The notes under the pieces are model-generated. The model saw only the letters and a program-made list of their open reading frames with translations, made no database searches and was not told the origin of the DNA. 64,000 nt of DNA from Ruegeria faecimaris. GTDB lineage: Bacteria; Pseudomonadota; Alphaproteobacteria; Rhodobacterales; Rhodobacteraceae. The translations under genes were made by a program, and so were the position numbers. Positions 24,733 through 33,565 of this stretch are shown here, piece after piece; within the stretch, counting starts at the first letter, position 1, and the number at the start of each line of letters is the position of its first letter. Where the stretch lies: assembly GCF_900182615.1 (NCBI RefSeq), contig NZ_FXTE01000007.1, positions 62,001 through 126,000 on the forward strand, given 5' to 3'.

Positions 24733-26314
24733 TGTAACCACCGAAGTGAAAGTCACCGCCGCCTCGGATATCGAGGTCGACCATGAGGCACTGGATCGGT
24801 CCATTCACGAGTTTGCTGGTCCGAACGGGGACTATTACGTCAAGGCGTTTCACAAGATCCATGATGCAACCAGCGCGGTTCCGAATACGTTCAATCTCTG
24901 GGCCGCGGTTCTGGGGCCTTTGTGGTCAGCATCACGAGCTATCTGGGGGATGTTCTGGACCTTCCTGATCCTGGAAATCATCGCTTGGGTTCAGATCGGG
25001 CGTGGTGCCTGGGGCAATCCGGGCGCTGACATGGTGGAACGTGCCGAACGTCAGCAGGCACGCGCCGACGAGCTGCTGGCGCGGGCGGCCGATGCGACAG
25101 AGAAGGCCGATATTGACCGTTTCACCAAGCTGGCAGCGAATATACAGAAAGCCGCCGATGCCAGCTTTGGAAAAGCCGCGGCCGCGCAGTCTGAAGCGCT
25201 GAGCATCATGATCACCGGATTGCTGATGCTGCTGGTCTTCAAACTGGCACAGGGCTTCTATGCCGACCGCGTCTATGAAAAACAGTATTCAAAATGGCGG
25301 ACCGATCCGGACAGTACCGAAAGTGGCCAGTCCAGGCGAAATATGGTGCTGGGGGCTGTGCTTGTTGCGGCGATTGGGCCGTTGATCGTCTACAAATTCA
25401 CGGTCAATGCCTCGCTGGCCATGTTGGATGCATTCCCCGAAAAAGAAGTGTCCGCACTGATATTGGGTGAGGGCGGCGGGACCCTGTTTTCAAACCTTGC
25501 AAGCTGGATGGAGGCGCAGATAGATGCGGCCGCTCTTGCTGGCGGGGACGTATTCGATGGGATTGTCGCTGGGGTTCGGTCGGTTCTGGATGCCCTGACC
25601 ATTGCGCTGATCGGGTCGCCTTGGCCGGTTGTGATGCTGGTGATATGTGTGACGGCTTGGCGGGCTGCAGGCCCCCGAGTGGCGATCTTCACGGCGTCTT
25701 CATTGGCCTATATCGCCTTGCTGGGATATTGGGATGTGGCGATGGAAACCGTGGCGCTGGTCGGTGCGGCGGTGCTGTTATGCGTTGTTTTTGGCATTCC
25801 ACTGGGCATTTGGTTTGGCAAGTCCAGGCGTGCCTGCCGCGCGGCAGAGCCCGTGCTGGACTTGATGCAGACTTTGCCGGCCTTCGTCTATCTGATCCCG
25901 ATTATCGCCTTCTTTGGCACCGGCAACCCGCCCGGCATTCTAGCCACGATCATCTTTGGCATGCCGCCGGTCATCCGACTGACCGCGCTGGGCATGCGCG
26001 GAGTGCCCGACAGTATCAAAGAGGCTGCAGTGGCCTTTGGGGCTTCGAAATGGCAGCTGTTGAAGGATGTCGAGATACCTCTGGCCTTGCCGTCGATCAT
26101 GACCGGGGTGAACCAGACCATCCTGATGTGCCTATCGATGGTGGTGATCATTTCGCTGATCGGTGGCGGAGGGCTGGGCAAGGAAATCCTTGAGGCGTTG
26201 CAATACGCAGCCAAGGGGCCCGGCCTGTTGGGCGGCTTTGCCATTTTGTTCCTTGCTATGGTCATGGACCGTATTGTTCAGGGCGCATTCCGGCGAGAAG
26301 ACGAAAGAATCTGA
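24725..26314 (+). CDS. Betaine-type ABC transporter permease with an N-terminal DUF2628-like and coiled-coil extension
   Basis: The inner-membrane permease of the importer. At 529 residues it is much longer than ProW (about 350). Residues 57-90 (FNLWAAVLGPLWSASRAIWG) look like a DUF2628 membrane segment. Residues 102-160 are an Ala/Glu/Lys/Arg-rich likely coiled coil. A further helix follows near 161-180. The C-terminal 300 residues form the normal ProW-type permease with LDLMQTLPAFVYLIPI, a coupling segment LKDVEIPLALPSIMTGVNQTIL and GGGGLGKE. The extension may give osmotic or membrane sensing, or be an assembly element. The gene overlaps the ATPase gene and precedes a strong terminator. Confidence 0.85.
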   Translation: MTDVTTEVKVTAASDIEVDHEALDRSIHEFAGPNGDYYVKAFHKIHDATSAVPNTFNLWAAVLGPLWSASRAIWGMFWTFLILEIIAWVQIGRGAWGNPGADMVERAERQQARADELLARAADATEKADIDRFTKLAANIQKAADASFGKAAAAQSEALSIMITGLLMLLVFKLAQGFYADRVYEKQYSKWRTDPDSTESGQSRRNMVLGAVLVAAIGPLIVYKFTVNASLAMLDAFPEKEVSALILGEGGGTLFSNLASWMEAQIDAAALAGGDVFDGIVAGVRSVLDALTIALIGSPWPVVMLVICVTAWRAAGPRVAIFTASSLAYIALLGYWDVAMETVALVGAAVLLCVVFGIPLGIWFGKSRRACRAAEPVLDLMQTLPAFVYLIPIIAFFGTGNPPGILATIIFGMPPVIRLTALGMRGVPDSIKEAAVAFGASKWQLLKDVEIPLALPSIMTGVNQTILMCLSMVVIISLIGGGGLGKEILEALQYAAKGPGLLGGFAILFLAMVMDRIVQGAFRREDERI

Positions 26315-26322
26315 ACTTCTAT

Positions 26323-26352
26323 GCCCACGGCCCAAGCCGGGGGCTTTTTTTT
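26323..26352 (+). terminator. Rho-independent terminator after the betaine-type transporter
   Basis: A GC-rich hairpin, GCCC-A-CGGC with loop CCAA and GCCG-G-GGGC, has one A-G mismatch and is followed by eight T residues (26345-26352). It lies nine bases after the permease stop and just before the ribosome site of the ureohydrolase gene, so some transcripts may read through. It also argues against an earlier ureohydrolase start at 26321. Confidence 0.75.
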
Positions 26353-26365
26353 ACCGGAGGAAGAA

Positions 26366-27340
26366 ATGGTCGACCGCTATGAGCAGTCCATGATGGACAA
26401 TTTGTACTGGTGGGGCATACCGACGATGTTCCGCTGTCCCAATATCGGACCCGAGGGGCAGGATATTGCACTTGTCGGTGTGCCGCATTCGACCGGAAAC
26501 GGGACAACCGAAAGGGATCAGCATCTGGGCCCGCGCGCCTTGCGGAATGTCTCGGCGGTACAGCGCAGGGTCCATTCGGTTTTTGAGATCGACCCCTGGA
26601 GCCGCGCCAAGATTGCCGATGTCGGCGATGTACCCTTTCCGCGCGCCAACGACAACGAAGACTGCATCGAACGCATTACCGCCTTTTACAAGGACATAGA
26701 TACAGCAGGTGCTCGCCCGGTGTCAGTTGGCGGTGACCATTCCATTACCGGCGGGATCGTACAGGCGCTGGGCTGCGGGAAGCTGGCCGGAGGAGAGCCG
26801 ATCAGCTTTCTGCATCTGGATGCGCATACGGATGTGTTCACCAAGGTCGACCACTTTCTGGGGGCAAAGAAATCCGCCGCCCATTGGGGGGCCTATCTGG
26901 CGGATCAGGGGCAGGTTGACCCAACCCGGTCGATGCAGATCGGCCTGCGAGGCCATCCGCGCAGCCTGGACTGGTTGCAGCCTTCTTACGACTATGGGTA
27001 CAACATCGTCACCATGCGCGAATTTCGTCAGCGCGGGCTTGCAGATGTAGTGGCGCAGACCAAAGAGGTTCTAGGTGACCGCCCGGTCTATATCACCTTC
27101 GATCTGGATTGCCTTGACCCGACAATCGCTCCGGCGGTGTCCAATCTGGAGCCGGGCGAAAAGGGGTTCGACATTGACGAAGCCATTGGTATCCTGCGTG
27201 CCGCGCGCGGCTTGAACATTGTCGGCGGTGACGTTGTTTGCATGATGCCCACTAAGGACAGCCCCAACAATATCACCGCCCTGACCGCGGCGGCGGTGAT
27301 GTTCGAGATGATCTCGATGATTGCCGAAAACACCGGTTAG
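26366..27340 (+). CDS. Ureohydrolase (arginase/agmatinase family), first copy
   Basis: A manganese- or nickel-type hydrolase that removes urea from a guanidino compound. The start at 26366 (MVDRYEQSMM, 324 residues) has a perfect GGAGG at 26356-26360. Metal-ligand motifs are complete: GGDHS (His125), LDAHTD (Asp152, His154, Asp156) and FDLDCLDP (Asp246, Asp248). After the last motif, TIAPAVSNLEPGE departs from the usual YAPGTGTPEIGG of agmatinases, which suggests a different substrate. It follows the betaine transporter and faces a second ureohydrolase. Candidate substrates include agmatine, guanidinobutyrate or guanidine. None can be fixed here. Confidence 0.83.
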   Translation: MVDRYEQSMMDNLYWWGIPTMFRCPNIGPEGQDIALVGVPHSTGNGTTERDQHLGPRALRNVSAVQRRVHSVFEIDPWSRAKIADVGDVPFPRANDNEDCIERITAFYKDIDTAGARPVSVGGDHSITGGIVQALGCGKLAGGEPISFLHLDAHTDVFTKVDHFLGAKKSAAHWGAYLADQGQVDPTRSMQIGLRGHPRSLDWLQPSYDYGYNIVTMREFRQRGLADVVAQTKEVLGDRPVYITFDLDCLDPTIAPAVSNLEPGEKGFDIDEAIGILRAARGLNIVGGDVVCMMPTKDSPNNITALTAAAVMFEMISMIAENTG

Positions 27341-28305
27341 CGGCGGGCGTCTACGGCCTGTGCCAGAACACACAGTAGCTCGAACATCAGTGAGATGCCC
27401 AGCCAGGCCGTGCCCCCAGCGGCATCGAAGGGGGGTGCGACCTCGACCAGATCAGCACCAACCAGATTGACACCGCTTAACTGGCGGATCACCTGCTGCG
27501 CCTGAAAGCTGTTTGGCCCGCCAATTTCCGGCGTGCCAGTGCCGGGGGCATAGGTGGGGTCCACAAAGTCGATGTCATAGGTGCAATAGGTCTGACCTGT
27601 TCCGACGATCTCCCGCACCTCGGCCATGACATCGTCAATGCCGCGGTCGAACAGTTCTTCGATGCGGATGATGCGGATGCCCTGTGCCTCGGCCCAATCG
27701 ATATCTTCTGTGTTATAGGCCGTACCGCGTATGCCGACTTGGACAAAGCGCTTGGGGTCCACAAGGCCCTCTTCAACGGCACGACGAAACGGTGTGCCAT
27801 GGGTGTATTTGTAGCCACCGAAATAGCTGTCGAACAGGTCGGTGTGGCTGTCGAATTGAATAAGGCCCAATGGCTCCGACTTGGCCAGAGCGCGCAAGAC
27901 GGGCAGGGTGGTCAGGTGGTCGCCGCCTGCGGTTAGCGGCGTTATGCCCCGTTCGGTCAGATCGTCATAGAAAGACGTGACTCGGTTCATGGTGTCTTCG
28001 ATGTCCACCGGGTTCGGCGCGACATCACCCAGATCGGCGCAATTCACCATGGTAAAAGGAGCTACACCGGTGACCGGGTTCATTGCGCGGATCATGGTCG
28101 AATAGTCGCGCAACTGCCGAGGCCCATGCCGCGCGCCTGGGCGGTTTGTGGTGCCGCCATCCCACGGGATCCCGATGATCCCAATATCAACTTCGTTGAT
28201 CCGGTCGTCTTTGGGGGTCAGTCCGGGAAGGCGCATGAACGTGGGGACGCCGGCGAAACGCGCAAGCTCCATTGCCGAGACCGGCTGAAAGAAGGGGTTT
28301 GTCAT
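27337..28305 (-). CDS. Ureohydrolase (agmatinase/guanidinobutyrase-like), second copy
   Basis: A second arginase-family enzyme of 322 residues, with a canonical active site: GGDH (His130), FDSHTD (Asp152, His154, Asp156) and YDIDFVDPTYAPGTGTPEIGG. It is therefore closer to agmatinase and guanidinobutyrase than the neighbouring copy. I chose the ATG at 28305 (MTNPFFQPVS), with TGAGG upstream, over a frame reaching 28335. It lies 60 bases downstream of the MttB-family gene on the same strand, probably in one transcript. Its stop codon overlaps the stop of the convergent first ureohydrolase. Confidence 0.84.
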   Translation of the reverse strand: MTNPFFQPVSAMELARFAGVPTFMRLPGLTPKDDRINEVDIGIIGIPWDGGTTNRPGARHGPRQLRDYSTMIRAMNPVTGVAPFTMVNCADLGDVAPNPVDIEDTMNRVTSFYDDLTERGITPLTAGGDHLTTLPVLRALAKSEPLGLIQFDSHTDLFDSYFGGYKYTHGTPFRRAVEEGLVDPKRFVQVGIRGTAYNTEDIDWAEAQGIRIIRIEELFDRGIDDVMAEVREIVGTGQTYCTYDIDFVDPTYAPGTGTPEIGGPNSFQAQQVIRQLSGVNLVGADLVEVAPPFDAAGGTAWLGISLMFELLCVLAQAVDARR

Positions 28306-28365
28306 GAGGGCCTCATCTGAGTGTATGTGCTGCAAGCCTACTGGCTAGAGTCGGTCGACGTAAGT

Positions 28366-29883
28366 CTAATAGAGAATGCGAAACCGTCTGCGGATTTCAG
28401 CGTCCTGTTCTTCGGTCAGGTATTGCGGATGATGTCGTGCCAGGATGTCCTTTGCGTGCCGGCGGGCAACCGTCCACGCATCTGCGGCCCCTTCGGTCTG
28501 CCATGTCCGGGGTTCGTTCCGGTCAGCCAGCGCTGGATAGAAGTAGTCCCGTTCCATCGCAGCATAGGTGTGGGCGCTTCCCAGAAAATGACCGTCGCCC
28601 AGTACCGCATGACAAATGGCGTCGAATCCCAGGTTTTCGTCGGTCACTTCGATGCCGCGCAAAGCGCGATAGGTGTGAGAGTGCATTTCGTCGTCAAGGA
28701 CGAACCCTTCGAAACTGACGCCCAGCAACGAAGCGGTCATGCCCGAGCTTTCGTAGATCAGATTGCCGCCAGCCAGCGCCGCAGCGAGCGAGGTCATTCC
28801 TTTCTCGGCCCCGTACTGTGCGTCGATAGCTTTGGCATCAGTCATCGAGGCGGCCACTCCCGAAGGCAGCCCCAGTGCGTTAGTGATCTGTGCCGACGCC
28901 GCGTTCAGGATGGCGGTCTCACCGCTGCCACCTGCGAAGGATCCTGTGCGTAAATCAACAATGAAAGGCCAGTTCGAAAACACCATCGGAAACCCAGGCT
29001 TGATCGCGTTGACCATAACAAGGCTGGCCAGTGTCTCGGCCAAAGACTGCGCCAGAAACCCGGCGAGTGTCGCGGGTGCTGTGGCGCCCGCCTGTGCGGC
29101 GGTAATGCAGGACATCGGGATATTATGTGCGATACATTCATAGACAACATCCACCGCATCCTCGCCATAGCGCAGCGGTGAAATCACCGGGCTGATATGG
29201 GCCTTCAGAAACGGCCGCTTAGCGAACTCACCCGGCCCGCCTGCAACGATGTCGAGCATTTCGACGATCGGGGCCACATGTTCGGCAAGGGTAAACGACG
29301 TGGCAATCGGTTTGGTGGTATTGCGAACCAGAGCGTAAACCGTGTTCACGTCCAGATCGAAAACATCTGGCAGATCAGTCGCGACACAGCAGCGCGTAAA
29401 CCAGCTGACATTGGCCAGCGTATCCTGAAGCCGCGTGAAATCATGCAGATCGGCCAGCGTGGATGGGCGATAGTGGCCGCTCTCCAGATCCAGCGTCTGC
29501 ACCGCCGCACCGCCGGTGCCAAAGAACACACGATTTCCGCCCACTTCGATCGAGCGCGCTTCGTCCCGGCCATGAAAGGAGAAAGTCTTGGCAGCGGACC
29601 CAATAGCGTCTTCAACCAAGTTTCGAGGAAATAGCAGCCGCCCTTGCTGTCCGGTTTGTGCACCGGCTGACCGCAGGTCGTTGGCCAGCCTGTCCGGGAC
29701 CTCGCCCATGCCCAGAGTTTCCAGAAGCCTTAAGGCGGTATTGTATATTTGTTTGACTTCGGACTGTGTCAAAGGTTGAAAGCGACCACCGGCTTGCCCG
29801 GGGGGGCACGGATCTATGGCGGGCTCTGCTGCGCGTTGCGCAAGACGCGCATTTCGACCGCTTCTTTTACTGCCCTTTGACAA
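28366..29883 (-). CDS. MttB-family (trimethylamine methyltransferase-like) protein, non-pyrrolysine type
   Basis: A corrinoid-dependent methyltransferase-family protein of 505 residues. Archaeal MttB carries pyrrolysine at an in-frame TAG. This frame has no internal TAG, so it belongs to the non-pyrrolysine group, which in studied bacteria includes glycine betaine methyltransferase MtgB. Family sequence includes LFPRNLVEDAI, FFGTGGAAVQTLDLE and FEGFVLDDEM. The terminal stop is TAG. The start appears to be TTG at 29883 (MSKGSKRSGRNARLA), with AGGA upstream, since no ATG is nearby. No corrinoid protein or methylfolate transferase is encoded in the window. Demethylation of a betaine is the likely role. 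Confidence 0.8.
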   Translation of the reverse strand: MSKGSKRSGRNARLAQRAAEPAIDPCPPGQAGGRFQPLTQSEVKQIYNTALRLLETLGMGEVPDRLANDLRSAGAQTGQQGRLLFPRNLVEDAIGSAAKTFSFHGRDEARSIEVGGNRVFFGTGGAAVQTLDLESGHYRPSTLADLHDFTRLQDTLANVSWFTRCCVATDLPDVFDLDVNTVYALVRNTTKPIATSFTLAEHVAPIVEMLDIVAGGPGEFAKRPFLKAHISPVISPLRYGEDAVDVVYECIAHNIPMSCITAAQAGATAPATLAGFLAQSLAETLASLVMVNAIKPGFPMVFSNWPFIVDLRTGSFAGGSGETAILNAASAQITNALGLPSGVAASMTDAKAIDAQYGAEKGMTSLAAALAGGNLIYESSGMTASLLGVSFEGFVLDDEMHSHTYRALRGIEVTDENLGFDAICHAVLGDGHFLGSAHTYAAMERDYFYPALADRNEPRTWQTEGAADAWTVARRHAKDILARHHPQYLTEEQDAEIRRRFRILY

Positions 29884-30067
29884 CGCCCAATCCTTTTCAT
29901 GTCAGAATTCCCGGAATCGTAAAGGGCGATGCGGGGTCTCTGCAAAAGGGAAATGCGCCTTTCAGAATCCTCAATCGTAGTTTCGATTTTTCAGCACAAG
30001 CCATTCGTAAGCTGTTGCGAAGACCCGTTTTCAGCAAAACCTATTGGGGTTCAGAGGAGCAAAGCCA
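29884..30067. promoter_or_regulatory. Divergent promoter region between the MttB-like and flavoprotein genes
   Basis: This 184-base gap should promote both divergent genes. It contains the palindrome ATTCC-C-GGAAT at 29907-29917, close to the MttB-like start, which may be an operator. A good GAGGAGC ribosome site at 30054-30060 serves the flavoprotein gene. I found no clear -35/-10 pair. Confidence 0.35.
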
Positions 30068-32503
30068 ATGAAGTCGCGGACAAAAGTAGTGGTAATTGGT
30101 GGCGGGATCGCAGGGTGCTCAACTCTGTATCACCTGACGCAAGAAGGATGGGCAGATGTCGTCCTGGTCGAACGAAACGAGTTGACCTCTGGTACCACCT
30201 GGCATTCAGCCGCGCAGGTGACGAATTTTGGAACAAACCAGACCATGGTTGGACTGAAATCCCATTCGATCAAACTGTACCAAGACCTGTCTGCGAATCC
30301 CGACTATCCCATCAATTACCACCATGGTGACGGCGGAATCAGGTTGGCGAACACCCAAGCACAAATGCAGGGATACCGTCATTTCGCTTCGATGGCCCGG
30401 GGGATGGATGTCCATTTCGAGGTTATTGATGCCGAAGAATGCGCTCGGCGGCACCCTCTGATCTCGACCGAAAACCTAATTGGCGGGCTGTGGGATCCTT
30501 TGGACGGGGATATTGATCCGGCTCAGCTGTGTCAGGCGTTGGCCCGGGCTGCACGTTTGGCCGGGGCCGAAGTGTACCGGAATACCCCGGTTGTCGGGTT
30601 GATCCAGCACAAGGATGACACCTGGACGGTACAGACCGAACACGGTGATATCGACTGTGACATCGTGGTGAATGCCTGCGGATATCGTGTGAACGAAGTG
30701 GGCGCCTTGATGGGAGTGCACCACCCCGTGGCCTCAATGGAGCATCAGTATTTTCTGACGGAAGAAATTCCTGCAATCCGCGATGCCGGCCACCGAATGC
30801 CTTTGCTGCGATGTCCGATCAGCGATTTCTACTGTCGACAAGAAAAGAACGGCCTCTTGCTGGGGTTCTATGAACAGGACTGCAAGACCTGGGGCATGGA
30901 CGGGATCGATCCAAATTTTGTAAATGCGCTTTGCCCGGACGATCTGGACCGCGTGTCGGACGTACTGGAAGGCGCTTTTGCTCGGATGCCTGCGCTGTTA
31001 GAGGCCGGGATTCACACGGTCGTCAACGGGCCGATAACCTATACGATTGATGGTGCACCACTTGTCGGGCCGATCCCGGGCAAGCGCAACGCCTTCTGTA
31101 TTATCGGCCTGCGGGCTGGATTGGGTGAGGGCGGTGGCCATGGTTGGCTGTTGGCCCAGCAGATTGTGCATGGAGAGGCCTGTTATGACACCTGGTGCCT
31201 GGACCCGCGCAGGTTCACCGACCATGCGAATGTCGAACTGACGGCATTGAAGGCGGTTGAGGATTATCAAAACGAATTTCGCTTTCACCTCCCGCATGAA
31301 CACCGCCCTGCAGGAAGGCCCGCCAAGACCACTGCTTTGACCCCGGTTCTAGCGGCCGAGGGCGCCGAATTCACTGTCGTCAATGGATGGGAAAGGGTGG
31401 ATTACATCAAGCCTGACCCCAGCTTTGAACCGACCCTCAGTTTCGATTTTGACGAAACCTATGATCTGGTCGGGGCCGAGGTGGCAAATGTTCAGTCCAA
31501 TGTCGGGTTGTCCGAGGTGAATGGTTTCAACCGTATCGAGATTACCGGCGCGGATCGGCATGCCTTTCTGGATCGTCTGTTTTGCGGTGCTGTCACGCGC
31601 CGCGACGGCAGGATTGGGCTGGGCTATCTTTTGAACCATCACGGGATGGTCAAAGCCGAAGCGACTGTGGCGAACCTGCCCGCCAGCGATCGCGGCCCTG
31701 CCCGGGTCTGGTATGGCTCGGCGGCGGCAAGTGAATTCCACGATATGGATTGGCTAAAGCAGAACCGCCACCCCGATGAAGACGTGCATTTACGCAGTCT
31801 GACCAACGACTACACCATTCTGATCCTTGCCGGCCCGAAATCACGTGATGTGCTGGCGTCCTGCGCGCGCGGTGATTGGTCCCCGGCAGCTTTTCCATGG
31901 CTGAGCGTCAGGGAGTGCTTTGTTGGCTTCGCTCCGGCAACGGTAATGGCGGTGAGTTTTTCTGGCGAACTTGCATATGAAATCCACGTTCCCAACCCTT
32001 CGCTTTATAGCGCATATCTGGCGCTGCGGCGGGCTGGAGAGCGCTTCGGCCTCAAGTTGTTTGGCGCTCGGGCGATCGACTCCATGCGGATGGAAAAGAC
32101 GTTCCTGCACTGGAAGGCTGATTTGATCACCGAGTTTGATCCTTTTGAAACAGGTCTGAATCGGTTTGTGAGGTTGGAAAAGGGCGACTTCATCGGGCGC
32201 GATGCCCTGCTGAACCGTGATGCTGATGGGCCGCGGAGAAAACTCGTGCCGCTCCGGTTGGAAACCGGACAGGGACCTGCCCATGCCGGGGCTTCGCTTA
32301 TGATGGGTGACACGGTTGTCGGGACAATCACCTCGGGCGAGTGGGGGCACCGCACCGGCCTCAATCTTGCCCATGGATTTGTCGATCCGTCACTTGCAGA
32401 AATCGGGTGCAAGATAGAGTTGGATCACTGTGGAAAACGGGTCAACGCAACGGTGATCGCACCTTCGCCCTATGACCCGGACCATAGCAGGCTCCGGGCT
32501 TGA
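30068..32503 (+). CDS. FAD-dependent dimethylglycine/sarcosine dehydrogenase-like protein with aminomethyltransferase domain
   Basis: A two-domain demethylating flavoprotein of 811 residues. The N-terminal D-amino-acid-oxidase-like half has the FAD motif GGGIAG (11-16) and SGTTWHSAA, in which His46 matches the covalent FAD histidine of dimethylglycine and sarcosine dehydrogenases. The C-terminal half (from about residue 450) is a GCV_T-like tetrahydrofolate domain with FNRIEITGADRHAFLDR and VGTITSGEWGHR. It should oxidise an N-methyl group and pass the one-carbon unit to folate in the cytoplasm. The ATG at 30068 has GAGGAGC upstream. Divergent MttB-like and nearby betaine transport genes suggest successive demethylation of one methylated amine. 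Confidence 0.85.
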   Translation: MKSRTKVVVIGGGIAGCSTLYHLTQEGWADVVLVERNELTSGTTWHSAAQVTNFGTNQTMVGLKSHSIKLYQDLSANPDYPINYHHGDGGIRLANTQAQMQGYRHFASMARGMDVHFEVIDAEECARRHPLISTENLIGGLWDPLDGDIDPAQLCQALARAARLAGAEVYRNTPVVGLIQHKDDTWTVQTEHGDIDCDIVVNACGYRVNEVGALMGVHHPVASMEHQYFLTEEIPAIRDAGHRMPLLRCPISDFYCRQEKNGLLLGFYEQDCKTWGMDGIDPNFVNALCPDDLDRVSDVLEGAFARMPALLEAGIHTVVNGPITYTIDGAPLVGPIPGKRNAFCIIGLRAGLGEGGGHGWLLAQQIVHGEACYDTWCLDPRRFTDHANVELTALKAVEDYQNEFRFHLPHEHRPAGRPAKTTALTPVLAAEGAEFTVVNGWERVDYIKPDPSFEPTLSFDFDETYDLVGAEVANVQSNVGLSEVNGFNRIEITGADRHAFLDRLFCGAVTRRDGRIGLGYLLNHHGMVKAEATVANLPASDRGPARVWYGSAAASEFHDMDWLKQNRHPDEDVHLRSLTNDYTILILAGPKSRDVLASCARGDWSPAAFPWLSVRECFVGFAPATVMAVSFSGELAYEIHVPNPSLYSAYLALRRAGERFGLKLFGARAIDSMRMEKTFLHWKADLITEFDPFETGLNRFVRLEKGDFIGRDALLNRDADGPRRKLVPLRLETGQGPAHAGASLMMGDTVVGTITSGEWGHRTGLNLAHGFVDPSLAEIGCKIELDHCGKRVNATVIAPSPYDPDHSRLRA

Positions 32504-32591
32504 CGCAGAACGGGTTGCAAGTTCATCATTGCAATGAGGGGCGTTCTTTGTTTCGCTAGTTTTGATGTAATCGAAACAACGGACTGTAAAT

Positions 32592-33563
32592 GTGCCAAAG
32601 TCGCTAAGCCTCCGCTGGCTGGAAGTTTTTCAGTTGGTCGCAAAGTCAGGATCGATCCAACAGGTCGCATCGGAAACCGGTTTGTCCATCAGCACAGTTT
32701 CCAATCACCTACGAAGCCTTGAGACTGCGTTGGGCATTGATTTGGTGGATCACGGGCGTCGTCCAATGGGTCTGACACCTGCCGGTGAAGTCTATGCGCG
32801 CCATGTCCGCGATGGGCTGATCGTTTTGAAAAAGGCCGAAGCGGAGATCCGGTCGGGTAACTGGCGCCATGCGACGGATTTGAGGCTGGCACTGATTGAT
32901 GATTTCGACAATCAAATCTCGCCAGACCTGTTTCGGTTTCTTGCGCATGCTTTGCCGCGCTGCAGTTTTCGGCATTTCACACGCCCCAGCCATGAGATCA
33001 TTGCCAAGTTGCAGGAACATAAGCTGGATGCAGGGGTGGCGACCCGACCGTTCGAACGGACCGAGGGCCTGATCGAATACCCGTTGATGCGCGACCCTTT
33101 TATCGTTGTTTTGCCCGGAGGGTTCAGTGGCATGCCCGAGGAGATGTTTTCATCAAACGCAGAATTGCCGTTGCTGCGCTATTCGCGTGATTACGTGATC
33201 GGCAAGCAAATTGAGATACAGCTCAGGCGAGGTAAATTTGATCTGCCCAACAGGTTCGAACTGGAATGCAATCAGTCGATCATAGGATTGGTCGCTGAAG
33301 GCACCGGTTGGACCATTACCACGGCCGCAAGTTTTCATAGGGCCCACAGATTTCACGACCAAGTTCGGGTGGTGCCATTTCCCGGCCGAAACTTTGTAAG
33401 AACAGTGTCTTTATTCACGACCGACGTATACCCCGAGACCACTTCGAAGCTAATCCAAAGAGCGATGGGAAAGCTCATCCGTCAACATTTTACCGACCCG
33501 ATGTGCGCAAGTCACGCCTGGTTGAAAGGTGAGTTTCGCACCATGGAAAACGAGGCCGCCTGA
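32592..33563 (+). CDS. LysR-family transcriptional regulator
   Basis: A 323-residue LysR regulator starting with GTG at 32592 (MPKSLSLRWLEVFQLV), the usual spacing before the helix-turn-helix GSIQQVASETGLSISTVSNHLRSLE. No ATG or strong ribosome site is visible. The effector domain follows. It lies 88 bases after the flavoprotein gene on the same strand and three bases from the convergent lacI stop. It most likely controls the methylated-amine genes to its left. That target is inferred from position. Confidence 0.82.
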   Translation: MPKSLSLRWLEVFQLVAKSGSIQQVASETGLSISTVSNHLRSLETALGIDLVDHGRRPMGLTPAGEVYARHVRDGLIVLKKAEAEIRSGNWRHATDLRLALIDDFDNQISPDLFRFLAHALPRCSFRHFTRPSHEIIAKLQEHKLDAGVATRPFERTEGLIEYPLMRDPFIVVLPGGFSGMPEEMFSSNAELPLLRYSRDYVIGKQIEIQLRRGKFDLPNRFELECNQSIIGLVAEGTGWTITTAASFHRAHRFHDQVRVVPFPGRNFVRTVSLFTTDVYPETTSKLIQRAMGKLIRQHFTDPMCASHAWLKGEFRTMENEAA

Positions 33564-33565
33564 AG

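Noticed and set aside
28366..28368. TAG stop of the MttB-family gene as a pyrrolysine codon
   Set aside because: It lies after a full-length 505-residue protein, the frame beyond it soon meets another TAG, and no pyrrolysine genes are seen. It is an ordinary stop.
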